Positions 26,045 through 34,743 of a stretch of 64,000 nt of DNA are shown one piece after another. The translations under genes and the position numbers were made by a program. The notes beneath the pieces are model-generated. The model worked only from the letters and a program-made list of their open reading frames with translations. It did no database searches and had not been told where the DNA came from. This stretch comes from Oricola indica (GTDB lineage: Bacteria; Pseudomonadota; Alphaproteobacteria; Rhizobiales; Rhizobiaceae): NCBI RefSeq assembly GCF_019966595.1, contig NZ_JAINFJ010000001.1:372001-436000 (forward strand), given 5' to 3'. Every line of letters begins with the position of its first letter. Within the stretch, counting starts at the first letter, position 1.

Positions 26045-27073
26045 ATGACGTTGCGCATGCGCATCCTCACCGCCGTTCTTTCAACCTCCGTCGCGCTTCC
26101 GGTCGCATCGGCCGCGCTGGCGGAGGGCGAGGTCAACCTCTACTCGTCGCGTCACTACGACACAGACGAGAAGCTCTATTCCGACTTCGAGAAAGAGACC
26201 GGCATCCAGGTTAATCGGATCGAGGGCAATGCGGACGAGCTGATCGAACGGCTCAAGGCGGAAGGCGCCAACAGCCCGGCGGACGTGCTCATCACGGTCG
26301 ATGCCGGCCGCATCTGGCGCGCCGCCGACGCCGACCTGCTCTCGCCGGTTGAAAGCGATATCCTGGAAGAACGCATCCCCGCCGAGTTGCAGCATCCGGA
26401 CAATCTCTGGTTCGGCTTCTCCACGCGCGCGCGCATAATCTTCTACGCCAAGGACCGCGTCAGCGAGCCGCCGCAGACCTATGCCGACCTCGCCGATCCG
26501 AAATACAAGGGCCAGATCTGCATTCGCTCCGCGACCAACATCTACAATCTCTCGCTGCTCGCCTCGCGCATCGCTGAAAACGGTCCGGAGGAAGCGGAAG
26601 CCTGGGTCGAGGGCCTCAAGAACAACCTCGCCCGCCAGCCGCAGGGTGGCGACACGGACCAGCTCAGGGGCCTTGTTTCCGGCGAATGCGACATCGCCGT
26701 CGCCAACACCTATTATTTCGCGCGTGCACTGCGCATCGAGGTCGATGGGCTGAGCGAGGGAACCGACGGGATCGGCTGGGTCTTCCCCGACCAGGACGGC
26801 AATGGCACGCATGTGAATGTCTCTGCGGCCGGCGTGCTGACGAACGCGCCAAACCGCGACAACGCAATCCGGTTCCTCGAATATCTCTCCTCCGATTCGG
26901 CGCAGGAGTATTTCGCGTCCGGCAATGACGAGTATCCGGTCGTCGAGGGTGTCGGGCTGTCGGCTTCGGTCACCCAGCTCGGCACGTTCAAGCGCGACGA
27001 CCTGAACCTGCATGCGCTCGGTGAATTCCAGACCGAGGCGCAGAACATCTTCAACACAGTCGGCTTCAAGTAA
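26045..27073 (+). CDS. fbpA: Periplasmic Fe(III)-binding protein of an ABC importer
   Basis: A 342-residue solute-binding protein of the FbpA/FutA/AfuA class. The signal peptide ends SAALAEGEV. The N-lobe starts NLYSSRHYDTDEKLYSDFEKETG, a family hallmark, with DVLITVDAGRIWRA following. Iron-ligand tyrosines are likely in VANTYYFARAL. The gene follows a promoter with an IRO-like box, so it should be derepressed under iron starvation. The permease is encoded convergently downstream, not in the same transcript, and no ATPase gene is present nearby. Confidence 0.92.
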   Translation: MTLRMRILTAVLSTSVALPVASAALAEGEVNLYSSRHYDTDEKLYSDFEKETGIQVNRIEGNADELIERLKAEGANSPADVLITVDAGRIWRAADADLLSPVESDILEERIPAELQHPDNLWFGFSTRARIIFYAKDRVSEPPQTYADLADPKYKGQICIRSATNIYNLSLLASRIAENGPEEAEAWVEGLKNNLARQPQGGDTDQLRGLVSGECDIAVANTYYFARALRIEVDGLSEGTDGIGWVFPDQDGNGTHVNVSAAGVLTNAPNRDNAIRFLEYLSSDSAQEYFASGNDEYPVVEGVGLSASVTQLGTFKRDDLNLHALGEFQTEAQNIFNTVGFK

Positions 27074-27106
27074 GACGCCGAAACCGTCTGAATCAAACTC
27101 TTCGCG

Positions 27107-27140
27107 AACCGCCTGAGGCCATTGGTTTCAGGCGGTTTTT
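27107..27140. terminator. Intrinsic terminator between convergent iron genes
   Basis: AACCGCCTGA (27107-27116) pairs perfectly with TCAGGCGGTT (27128-27137) over an 11-nt loop, followed on the plus strand by a T-run. It ends the fbpA transcript and abuts the stop codon of the convergent permease gene. Confidence 0.88.
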
Positions 27141-28850
27141 TCATTGCGCGGCGGTTACCGGGGACTGGTCTCCCGAACCGGCCGGACGCGGGCCGGAAAA
27201 CGGCGTACGCGGCCGCGTCAGCATGCGGGTCTGCTGTGTCTGGGCAATGGTCCGGCACAGCAGGATCACCGGCAGGAGACCGAAGGCGACGATGACCAGC
27301 GACGGTACTGCCGCCTGTGCCAGGCGCTCGTCGGAGGCGAGCCTATGTGCCTGCACGGCCAACGTGTCGAAATTGAACGGGCGCAGGATCAGCGTCGCCG
27401 GCAGTTCCTTCATCGTATCGACGAAGACGATCAGCACGGCTGTCAGAAGGCTCGCGCGCATCAGCGGCAGGTGAATGCGCAGCAGCATGCCAAGTGTGCC
27501 GGAGCCGAGCGTACGCGCCACGGCGTCGACATTCGGCCTGATCTGGCTGATGCCCGTATCGAATGCCGACAAGGCCGCGGCCATGAAACGCACGATATAA
27601 GTCATCACCAGAAGCGCGATCGAGCCGGTGAAGAGAAGCCCGGTCGAGATGTCGAAATGCTCGCGCATGAAGGCGTCGATCGTGTTGTCGAGCCGCGCGA
27701 AAGGCACCAGCAGCCCGACGGCGATCACTGATCCGGGCAGCGCATAGCCGATACCCGACAAGGTCTTGGTGATCGCGGCCGCCCTGCCCGGCGCCAGCCG
27801 GACGCGATAACCGACGATCACCGCGCCGATCACCGTCAGGATGGCGGCGACGCCGGCAAGGGTCAGGGAATTGATCGTGAAATCGAGATAGCGCGCCTCG
27901 AACGGGTTCTGCCCGGAGGAGACCGCCATTTCGAACAATACGATCAGCGGGATAACGAACCCCGCCATGACCGGGATCAGGCAAGCCAGGATCGCCGCCA
28001 TCGCCCGCCATCCTGAAAGATAATGCAGCGTCATGGCCTCGTTGCGATTGCCGGCCTGATGGTGCTTGGCCCCGCCGCGCTGGCTGGATTCCAGAACGAC
28101 CAGAAAGAGCGCCGCCAGCATTAGACAGAAGGCAAGCTGCGAGGCCGCCGCGCGGTCCCCCATGGAAAACCAGGCCTGGTAGATGCCTGTCGCGAATGTC
28201 TGAACGCCGAAATGAGCGACCGTGCCGAAATCCGCAATGGTCTCCATCAGCGCCAGGATCGTGCCACCGGCAATAGCAGGTCGCGCCACGGGCAGGCTCA
28301 CCCGAAGAAAGGCGCTCCACGGGCCGTGTCCCATCGTGCGCGCAGCGAAATAGGCCGTCGGCGACTGCCGCAGAAACGCCGCCCGCGCCAGCAGGTAGAC
28401 ATAGGGATAGAGCACGAAGATCAACATCAGCGCCGCACCCTGCAGCGAGCGGATTTCCGGGAACCAGTAATCGCGCGGTCCCCAGCCAGTTAACGCCCTG
28501 AGCGCAGTCTGCACGGGACCCGGATGATCGAGCAGGTCGGTATAGGCGTAAGCCAGCACGTAGCCGGGAAAGGCCAGCGGCAACGCGAGCACAATCTCGA
28601 GGATCCGACTACCCGGAAAGCGGCACATCGTGACCAGCCAGGCCGCCCCGGTTCCCGTCGCCGCTGTGCCGATCGCGACCAGCAGCGAGAGCTGGATCGT
28701 ATTCCAGATATAGCGGGGCATCACCGTTTCCCAGAGCCCCGACCACGTCTCGAGCGTGCCGCCGAGCGCGGTCACGCCGACAGCGGCGATCGGGACGATG
28801 CACAGTCCCGCGCCGATCCAGGCGAGCGTTTTCAGGGGAAATTGGAACAC
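27141..28850 (-). CDS. fbpB: Iron(III) ABC transporter permease (fused double-domain)
   Basis: A permease of about 569 residues with two fused binding-protein-dependent transport domains, as in FbpB/FutB. It has about twelve hydrophobic segments. The two EAA-like loops are visible as RTMGHGPWSAFLRVSLPVARPAI and RTLGSGTLGMLLRIHLPLMRASL. The longest open frame begins at 28961, but its first 37 residues look non-membrane and non-conserved. I prefer GTG 28850, just before FQFPLKTLAWIG, though no strong ribosome site is seen. It probably works with the convergently encoded iron-binding protein. No ATPase gene is adjacent. Confidence 0.85.
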   Translation of the reverse strand: MFQFPLKTLAWIGAGLCIVPIAAVGVTALGGTLETWSGLWETVMPRYIWNTIQLSLLVAIGTAATGTGAAWLVTMCRFPGSRILEIVLALPLAFPGYVLAYAYTDLLDHPGPVQTALRALTGWGPRDYWFPEIRSLQGAALMLIFVLYPYVYLLARAAFLRQSPTAYFAARTMGHGPWSAFLRVSLPVARPAIAGGTILALMETIADFGTVAHFGVQTFATGIYQAWFSMGDRAAASQLAFCLMLAALFLVVLESSQRGGAKHHQAGNRNEAMTLHYLSGWRAMAAILACLIPVMAGFVIPLIVLFEMAVSSGQNPFEARYLDFTINSLTLAGVAAILTVIGAVIVGYRVRLAPGRAAAITKTLSGIGYALPGSVIAVGLLVPFARLDNTIDAFMREHFDISTGLLFTGSIALLVMTYIVRFMAAALSAFDTGISQIRPNVDAVARTLGSGTLGMLLRIHLPLMRASLLTAVLIVFVDTMKELPATLILRPFNFDTLAVQAHRLASDERLAQAAVPSLVIVAFGLLPVILLCRTIAQTQQTRMLTRPRTPFSGPRPAGSGDQSPVTAAQ

Positions 28851-28938
28851 GGCCGGTGTCGATAGCCCGATTTGGTTGGGTCTGGATAAAGTGGAGTATG
28901 TCAAACAGGTTTTGAGGTCAATCGCGACCCGGCGTCGC

Positions 28939-28977
28939 GTTTGGACATGGAGATTTCTCAAATCCGCATGTCCAAAC
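28939..28977. promoter_or_regulatory. Perfect 11-bp inverted repeat upstream of the Rieske gene
   Basis: GTTTGGACATG (28939-28949) and CATGTCCAAAC (28967-28977) are perfect reverse complements separated by 17 bp. The site lies 55 bp upstream of the oxygenase start, in the divergent region with the iron permease. It looks like a dimeric operator; the regulator is unknown. Confidence 0.65.
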
Positions 28978-29032
28978 CGGATTCGCTACCGCAAAATCCA
29001 TTCCACAAGCAGGAAACACGTGGAGGTATGGC

Positions 29033-30184
29033 ATGGACCAGCGGCTGACGGATGCGGATCTGTCCCGTGTTCTCCAACCCGTGGCGACGGCGAACGGGCT
29101 GTCGAACCGGCACTATATCGATCCGGCATGGTTCGAAGCCGACAGGGAACGTGTATTTTTCGACAATTGGGCCGGCATAGGCTTCGCCAAGGACGTTCCC
29201 GAGAATGGCGATGCCAAACCGCTGACCTTCCTCGGTCAGCCACTCGTCATCATCCGTGGCCGCGACGGCAATGTAAGGGTATTCCAGAATATCTGCCGCC
29301 ATCGCGGCATGATCCTGGTGCGCGAACCGGGGCGCATTCGCGGCGCCATCCGATGCGCATACCATTCCTGGTGCTACGACCTCGACGGCGCGTTGAAAGC
29401 GACCCCGCATGTCGGCGGACCGGGCCATAATGCCCATGAGGCCATCTGCCGCGACGAACTGGGCCTGATCGAAGTGCGTTCGCATGTCTGGCGCGACGTG
29501 GTCTTCGTCAACATTTCCGGCGATGCGCTACCCTTCGAAGAAGCACATTCGAAGGCGATCGACCGCTGGAAAGAATTTGAAATGCCGCTTCATCATTCCG
29601 GCGCCGATTCCGGCTTCGCGCTCGATGTCGCCACCAACTGGAAACTCGCCGTCGAGAACTACTGCGAGAGCTACCACCTGCCATGGGTGCATCCCGGCCT
29701 GAACAGCTATTCCCGGCTCGAGGATCACTATCACATCGAAGAACCGGGCGCGTTTTCCGGCCAGGGCACGATGGTTTACCGGCAGATGGCGGGCGAGAAC
29801 GGCCAGGTTTTCGGCGACGCTCCGAAACTGAGCCCGAAATGGGACACAGCCGCCGAATACATCGCACTCTACCCGAACGTGCTGTTTGGCGTGCATCGCG
29901 ACCATTCCTTCGCGATCCTGCTGGAACCGATCTCGGTCGATCGGACAATCGAGCATGTCGAGATCTACTATCACGACGAGGCATCGGTCGGGCCCGGCTA
30001 CCAAGCCTTGCGCAACCGCAATACGACGCAGTGGAAAGAAGTCTTCGAAGAAGATGTCTTCGTCGTCGAAGGCATGCAGCAGGGACGGCACGCGGTCGAT
30101 TTCGACGGCGGGCGCTTTTCGCCCGTCATGGACAGCCCGACCCACATGTTCCACCACTGGGTCGCCACCCAACTGACCCGGTAA
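29033..30184 (+). CDS. Rieske non-heme iron oxygenase, alpha subunit
   Basis: A 383-residue aromatic-ring-hydroxylating-type oxygenase. The Rieske [2Fe-2S] ligands are in NICRHRGM and CAYHSWCYDLDG. The mononuclear iron His pair lies in NYCESYHLPWVHPGL. The overall form is that of the CntA/GbcA group, which oxidise carnitine, glycine betaine or stachydrine. The exact substrate is not determined by sequence reading. A GGAGGT ribosome site sets the start. No reductase partner is encoded nearby; a 77-residue protein follows by 4 bp. A perfect inverted repeat upstream suggests specific control. Confidence 0.87.
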   Translation: MDQRLTDADLSRVLQPVATANGLSNRHYIDPAWFEADRERVFFDNWAGIGFAKDVPENGDAKPLTFLGQPLVIIRGRDGNVRVFQNICRHRGMILVREPGRIRGAIRCAYHSWCYDLDGALKATPHVGGPGHNAHEAICRDELGLIEVRSHVWRDVVFVNISGDALPFEEAHSKAIDRWKEFEMPLHHSGADSGFALDVATNWKLAVENYCESYHLPWVHPGLNSYSRLEDHYHIEEPGAFSGQGTMVYRQMAGENGQVFGDAPKLSPKWDTAAEYIALYPNVLFGVHRDHSFAILLEPISVDRTIEHVEIYYHDEASVGPGYQALRNRNTTQWKEVFEEDVFVVEGMQQGRHAVDFDGGRFSPVMDSPTHMFHHWVATQLTR

Positions 30185-30188
30185 CGCG

Positions 30189-30422
30189 ATGCCGCATCCC
30201 GCGCTCGGCGATCTCGACACAGCCCTCCTCGCCGCGCACGCGGCGCAGGACGGACCGCGTCTCGCACAGCTCTACGGAGAAGCGGCGGACCTACTGAGTG
30301 CGGCCGGCGACGCCGATGCGGCCTGTTTCTTCTGGACGCAGGCCTATGTGTTCGCGCTCGAAGCGGGCGCACAAGAGGCCGACCATTTCGGTGGCCTGCT
30401 GCGCGAACGCGCAAGGCTTTGA
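30189..30422 (+). CDS. Small conserved-looking hypothetical protein
   Basis: A 77-residue Ala-rich, helical, acidic protein starting 4 bp after the Rieske gene. The pattern DGPRLAQLYGEAADLLSAAG followed by ADAACFFWTQAYVFALEAG resembles one to two TPR-like helical hairpins. No metal or catalytic motif is seen. Tight spacing suggests it is co-transcribed with the oxygenase and could assist it, but there is no direct evidence. Confidence 0.65.
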   Translation: MPHPALGDLDTALLAAHAAQDGPRLAQLYGEAADLLSAAGDADAACFFWTQAYVFALEAGAQEADHFGGLLRERARL

Positions 30423-30432
30423 TACAAGAAGG

Positions 30433-31140
30433 CTAGGCGAAACGGCGCTTGCCGACAGGCTCGATGGGATACATCGAATGCACTTCGAAAGGCGCGCCGG
30501 TTTCGCGTTCGACGAAGATAGCCAGATGATCGATCTCCAGCGGCTCGGACAGGACGTGGCTGAAGTGCCTGTCCAGCGCCGCATGGAGGCGCGGCCTGTC
30601 GTCCGGCTCCACATGGCCCGTCAACGTCATATGGAAGCGGAAGTCGTCGAAGACGTAAGGGTAGCCCCAGTTCTGCAGGTTGCGCAGTTGAGAGGTCGAT
30701 AGACGTTCGGGATCCCGCCGCTGGAATTCCTTCTCGGTCAGCGGCGCGCGAAGCTTGTCGAAAACCGCGACCACCCTGCCGGCGAACTCGTCGAGCGCCC
30801 GGTTCGGTTCCTCGGGCACGATCGCGAAGAAACCGCCGAGCCGCGCGACCGCGACACGGTCGATCGTCACCGGTTCGACATCCTCGGCGAATGTCCGCAC
30901 GGCCGCGGACAGGTCGGCCTCGGTGTAACCGTCGGCGAGCCGGAACGGCGCTTTTAGCGTGCCATGGAACCCGTAGCGGCGCGGAACAGCGGTGAAATAG
31001 GCCAGTTCACCCAGCGCGAGGCCCGTACGCTCGGCATGCGGCAGGGTCAGCCCGGAAAAGGCATCGCGCCCGAGCCAGCTCGACGCGGCGCGCGTCAGCG
31101 GGTGATCCCTTGGTGGCGTAAAGTAGATGGCGTAGCGCAT
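30433..31140 (-). CDS. DUF1045 protein, phosphonate-linked 2H phosphoesterase-like
   Basis: A 235-residue DUF1045 protein. The two HxT-type motifs of the 2H phosphoesterase superfamily are visible: FHGTLKAPF at about residues 58-66, and RFHMTLTGHVEPDD in the C-terminal half. DUF1045 genes commonly sit in phosphonate (phn) operons. Here the upstream gene in the same direction is phnX, supporting such a role. The reaction is not established; a cyclic phosphate or nucleotide by-product is a possible substrate. The start MRYAIYFTPP is clear. Confidence 0.82.
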   Translation of the reverse strand: MRYAIYFTPPRDHPLTRAASSWLGRDAFSGLTLPHAERTGLALGELAYFTAVPRRYGFHGTLKAPFRLADGYTEADLSAAVRTFAEDVEPVTIDRVAVARLGGFFAIVPEEPNRALDEFAGRVVAVFDKLRAPLTEKEFQRRDPERLSTSQLRNLQNWGYPYVFDDFRFHMTLTGHVEPDDRPRLHAALDRHFSHVLSEPLEIDHLAIFVERETGAPFEVHSMYPIEPVGKRRFA

Positions 31141-31254
31141 GGCTGCGAATCAGGCTCCTGAATCGGTTCGATCCTGCTACGCCAACCTTGTGACAACCAT
31201 GCGAAATTTCGCAGGCTTATTTATCCGGCGTAATATTCGGGCCGAAATCGACTG

Positions 31255-32088
31255 TCAGACCGCTTCCGTTTCGTATTCCAGCAATTCGGGCCGCTCTCCG
31301 TCGGCGAGCCGTTCATTGATGTCATCCACGATTCCGACAAGATCGGCCACCGAGCCGATCACATAGTCCGCACCGGCATCGGTCAGCCGCTTGGCAGCGG
31401 CATTGGCGAGATCGAGCCTTTCGCGGGCCGGGAGCGCCGCGAACGCCTCCTCCGCCATTCCCATCTCGTTGCCCGTCTCGCTGATTCCGACGGTCCAGGC
31501 ACCGGCTGCCTTGCCTTCCATCAGCCCGGGTATCGTATCGTCGACCTTGATGATCGCGGATGCGGGATAGACGCCGAGCGAAACCATGGCTTGATACATC
31601 GCCAGCGGCGAAGGGCGCGACTCCGAAACATCGTCCGCGCAAACGACCACATCCGCCTCGAAGCCCTGCGCCCGCGCGACCGAGATGACCGGCTCCATGA
31701 TGTCGCGCGAATAACCGGTAGTGCTGCCGATCGCGATGCCGCGTTCGCGCAACGTCCGGCAGACCTTTGGAACGCCGCTGATCAGCTTGCCGCGTTCGCT
31801 GGCAATATGACGGTTCAGCGTTCGAAACCGCTCGTGCAGCCCTTCAGCGTCGCTTTCCTGGAACTCCGCGCCGCCGCGGCCATCGGACCAGGCGCGCGCG
31901 ACACGCGGCTTCGCGCCGATTGCGCGGATATGGTCGAGTTTGCCGAGCCCCATATCGGCGCGAACGTCCTCGACCGGTATTGCGATACCGGATTCCTCGA
32001 AGACCCGCTGCAAGGCGAGCACCGGCGCCAGCGAGCCGAAATCGACCAGCGTCCCGGCCCAATCGAAGATCACAGCCTTTACATGCAT
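31255..32088 (-). CDS. phnX: PhnX, phosphonoacetaldehyde hydrolase
   Basis: HAD-family phosphonatase of 277 residues that cleaves phosphonoacetaldehyde to acetaldehyde and phosphate. The nucleophile motif is VIFDWAGTLVDFG with Asp at about residue 9. The Schiff-base Lys is in MGLGKLDHIRAI (about K50), which separates it from other HAD enzymes. The C-terminal acid motif is IIKVDDTIPGL. No phnW (aminoethylphosphonate transaminase) or phosphonate transporter is in the window. It probably shares a transcript with the DUF1045 gene downstream, with a 114-bp gap. Confidence 0.93.
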   Translation of the reverse strand: MHVKAVIFDWAGTLVDFGSLAPVLALQRVFEESGIAIPVEDVRADMGLGKLDHIRAIGAKPRVARAWSDGRGGAEFQESDAEGLHERFRTLNRHIASERGKLISGVPKVCRTLRERGIAIGSTTGYSRDIMEPVISVARAQGFEADVVVCADDVSESRPSPLAMYQAMVSLGVYPASAIIKVDDTIPGLMEGKAAGAWTVGISETGNEMGMAEEAFAALPARERLDLANAAAKRLTDAGADYVIGSVADLVGIVDDINERLADGERPELLEYETEAV

Positions 32089-32315
32089 GATGACCGACCG
32101 CCTGCCCCACTTCGGTTGCTCCTATTCTACCGCCGCAGATGACATTCATACGACAGTGGAAAACCATCGGCGAACCAGACTGAAAACACGAGCGAAATGG
32201 CCATGCAAGAAAGCACTTCGGCACAAATCCGTCATCGCGCGCCGGGCATTCTTGCCAAGCCGGGTCGGCCATGCTGTATCGCGCCGACAAATCGTCTCGA
32301 CCAGCGAGCAGGAAC

Positions 32316-33236
32316 ATGACCCGTATCGTCTCCATTGGCGAAAGCATGATCGAACTGTCCGGCCGCGAAGGCACGACATGGCGGCAGGGCTTCGCCGGCG
32401 ACACGCTCAACACGCTGTGGTATCTGCGCGCACTCTCGCCGCAATCGGCGGAGACCGACTATGTGTCCGCCTTCGGCGACGACCCCTTCTCGCGCGAGCA
32501 GATCGCCTTTCTGCGTCATTACGGCATAGGCATCGCCAACAGCCCGGTCATCCCGGGGCGCGTTCCGGGCCTCTACGCCATCACGCTGGATGCGCATGGC
32601 GAACGCTCCTTCACCTACTGGCGCGAAAGCGCCGCCGCCCGCTGTCTCGCCGACGATCGAGACGCGCTTACGGAGAGCCTCCATGGCGCGGGCCTGATCT
32701 ATTTTTCCGGTATAACGCTCGCGATCCTCGCCGAACGCGCCCGCGACGATCTCCTCTCCATCATCGAGTCCGCCCGGTCTCGCGATTCGGTCGTCGCCTT
32801 CGACCCCAACTACCGGCCGCGACTGTGGGCCGATATCGGCGCGGCCAGAACGGCGATCAATGCCGGCTATGCGGTCTCGTCCATCGTTCTGCCGACCTTT
32901 GACGACGAACAGGCCCTGTTTGGCGATGCGTCACCCGGCGAAACGGTCGAACGAATTCGCCATCAGGGTCCGGGCGAGATCGTCGTCAAGTCGGGTGGAG
33001 ACGCCGCGCTCGTCGCGGTCGATCTCAGGACCGAGCCGGTTGCGCCGCCGCGATCCGTCGAACCCCTCGACACGACGGGTGCTGGTGACAGCTTCAACGG
33101 CGCCTATCTCGCCGCGCGGCTGGCCGGGCGCGACGCAAGCGAGGCCGCGCTTTTCGGACACACGGTCGCAGCGAAGGTGATCCGCCACTACGGCGCCCTG
33201 ATGCCGATGGATTCGCTCGCCGAGTTACGCTTCTAG
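32316..33236 (+). CDS. kdgK: 2-keto-3-deoxygluconate kinase-like PfkB sugar kinase
   Basis: A PfkB/ribokinase-family kinase of 306 residues. The start MTRIVSIGESMIELSG is typical of KDG kinases, and it has VVAFDPNYRPRLW and the catalytic DTTGAGDSFNGAYL near the C-terminus. It would phosphorylate 2-keto-3-deoxygluconate for uronate breakdown; another keto-sugar is possible. The ATG at 32316 has a GAGCAGGAAC ribosome site and is preferred over 32271. It overlaps the convergent aldose epimerase by 4 bp. No uronate-catabolic neighbours are seen. Confidence 0.85.
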   Translation: MTRIVSIGESMIELSGREGTTWRQGFAGDTLNTLWYLRALSPQSAETDYVSAFGDDPFSREQIAFLRHYGIGIANSPVIPGRVPGLYAITLDAHGERSFTYWRESAAARCLADDRDALTESLHGAGLIYFSGITLAILAERARDDLLSIIESARSRDSVVAFDPNYRPRLWADIGAARTAINAGYAVSSIVLPTFDDEQALFGDASPGETVERIRHQGPGEIVVKSGGDAALVAVDLRTEPVAPPRSVEPLDTTGAGDSFNGAYLAARLAGRDASEAALFGHTVAAKVIRHYGALMPMDSLAELRF

Positions 33237-34237
33237 CGTTTCGAGAACCTGTAGACGCTCGCCTGCTCGCGGATTTCACCCGGCCGCAGAACGGCGCTCG
33301 GATAGTCCGGCCGGTTCGGCGCGTCCGGCCATATCTGCGTTTCGAGACACATGCCGGCGTGATTGCCGTAAATGCGCCCGCCGAGACCGGGGACGGTCAT
33401 TTGCATGGACGGGGCGGTGAACCATTGCAGGCCCGGCTCCGCCGTCGTGACGGTCATGGAAACGCCGGAGCGCGGCGCGTGCAACTCTGCCACCTGCCGC
33501 ACCCTGCCCTCCGCGTCATTCAGACAGAAATTGTGATCGTAGTCGGCGGCGGCTCCATAAGCATCGACGCGCTTCATGTCGCGAAAATCAAACCGTGTCC
33601 CCTCGACCGGAATCGGCGCACCGAGTGGAATGAGGGTTTCATCCACAGGCAGATAGCGGTCTGCCCCGATCGCGATCTCGTGGCCGGTGACGGGGCCGGC
33701 GCCCCCGTCCTCCAGGTTGAAATAGCTGTGATGAGCCATCGCACAAACCGTCGGCGCATCGGTCTCGGCGGTAAGCGTAACGCACAACTCGCCTTCCCCG
33801 GCCAGTTCGTAGCGGCAGCGCGCCGTCACCGCACCCGGAAATCCCATATCGCCATCCACGCTTTCGAGACGCAGGACCACATGGCTTTGCCCGTGGTCCT
33901 CGATTGTCCACAGCCGCTCGGAAAAACCACGCGACCCGCCATGCAGGCAATGACCGTGGTCGTTCGAGTCGAGCCGGTATTCCGCGCCGTCGAGCGTAAA
34001 CCGCGCTCCGGCGATCCGGTTGGCGAAGCGCCCCGCAGTCGCGCCGAAATAGGGCGAATGGGTCTCGTAGTCCTCGATTCGGTCGAATCCGAGCACGAGA
34101 GGCGCATCATGACCGTCGAGAAAAAGGCTCTGGATTGCCGCACCCCGCGTGATGACCTGCGCGGTCAGGCCGCCCCCCGCAATCGCAACCCGATGCACCG
34201 GTTCGCCACTCGCCAGACTTCCCCAGACTTCCACCAA
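33233..34237 (-). CDS. galM: Aldose 1-epimerase (GalM family)
   Basis: A mutarotase of 334 residues. Family motifs are PYFGATAGRFANRIAGARF near the N-terminus with an Arg of the active site, GHCLHGGSRGFSERLW, MAHHSYFNLEDGG with the catalytic His, and DYDHNFCLND. The catalytic Glu is in HAGMCLETQIWPDAPN. It interconverts sugar anomers. It is convergent with, and overlaps, the sugar kinase gene, and is divergent from the acpXL operon. Confidence 0.93.
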   Translation of the reverse strand: MVEVWGSLASGEPVHRVAIAGGGLTAQVITRGAAIQSLFLDGHDAPLVLGFDRIEDYETHSPYFGATAGRFANRIAGARFTLDGAEYRLDSNDHGHCLHGGSRGFSERLWTIEDHGQSHVVLRLESVDGDMGFPGAVTARCRYELAGEGELCVTLTAETDAPTVCAMAHHSYFNLEDGGAGPVTGHEIAIGADRYLPVDETLIPLGAPIPVEGTRFDFRDMKRVDAYGAAADYDHNFCLNDAEGRVRQVAELHAPRSGVSMTVTTAEPGLQWFTAPSMQMTVPGLGGRIYGNHAGMCLETQIWPDAPNRPDYPSAVLRPGEIREQASVYRFSKR

Positions 34238-34434
34238 AACCCGTCCTCCGACTCATCTTCGCCTTGTCTACGACGGGTCGCGACGCGAAACCACATTCAT
34301 TTTCGCCTCAGGGTTGCAAGTGTCGGCGACTACGGCCTTTTCCTTGACGCTCAAACACGCTAGAGAGCGCCGAGAACGAATGACACGGCGCCACTTCCTC
34401 CCCGGCCGGGCGCCTGCAAGCGAAGGACCCTACA

Positions 34435-34716
34435 GTGTCAACCACATTCGACAAAGTCGCCGACATCATCGCAGACACGAGCGAAATCGAACGCGAGTCG
34501 ATCACCCCGGAAAGCCACACGATCGACGATCTCGGCATCGACAGCCTGGATTTCCTCGATATCGTCTTCGCCATCGACAAGGAATTCGGCATCAAGATTC
34601 CGCTCGAACAGTGGACCCAGGATGTCAATGACGGCAAGGTTGCGACCGAAGAGTATTTCGTCCTGAAGAACCTTTGCGCCAAGATCGACGAACTCGTGGC
34701 CGCCAAGGCCGCCTGA
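34435..34716 (+). CDS. acpXL: AcpXL, acyl carrier protein for very-long-chain fatty acid of lipid A
   Basis: A 93-residue acyl carrier protein with the phosphopantetheine serine in [12 protein letters not shown] (S37). It matches the rhizobial AcpXL type rather than the fatty-acid Acp[42 protein letters not shown] and [11 protein letters not shown] are specific to this form. It carries the growing 28-carbon chain that LpxXL transfers to lipid A. It is longer than AcpP, as expected. The start is GTG. It leads the fabF2XL-fabF1XL-adh-lpxXL operon; the dehydratase fabZXL normally next to it is absent. Confidence 0.95.
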   Translation: MSTTFDKVADIIADTSEIERESITPESHTIDDLGIDSLDFLDIVFAIDKEFGIKIPLEQWTQDVNDGKVATEEYFVLKNLCAKIDELVAAKAA

Positions 34717-34743
34717 CGCCCCGTTTCCCGCGAGAAGCAACCG

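Noticed and set aside
28897-28925. TTGACA and TTGACC hexamers as a promoter for the iron permease
   Set aside because: On the minus strand both hexamers lack a convincing -10 at the proper distance, so no promoter was called.
28851-28961. N-terminal extension of the iron permease to ATG 28961
   Set aside because: The first 37 residues are not hydrophobic or family-like and would run into the divergent regulatory region; GTG 28850 is more natural.
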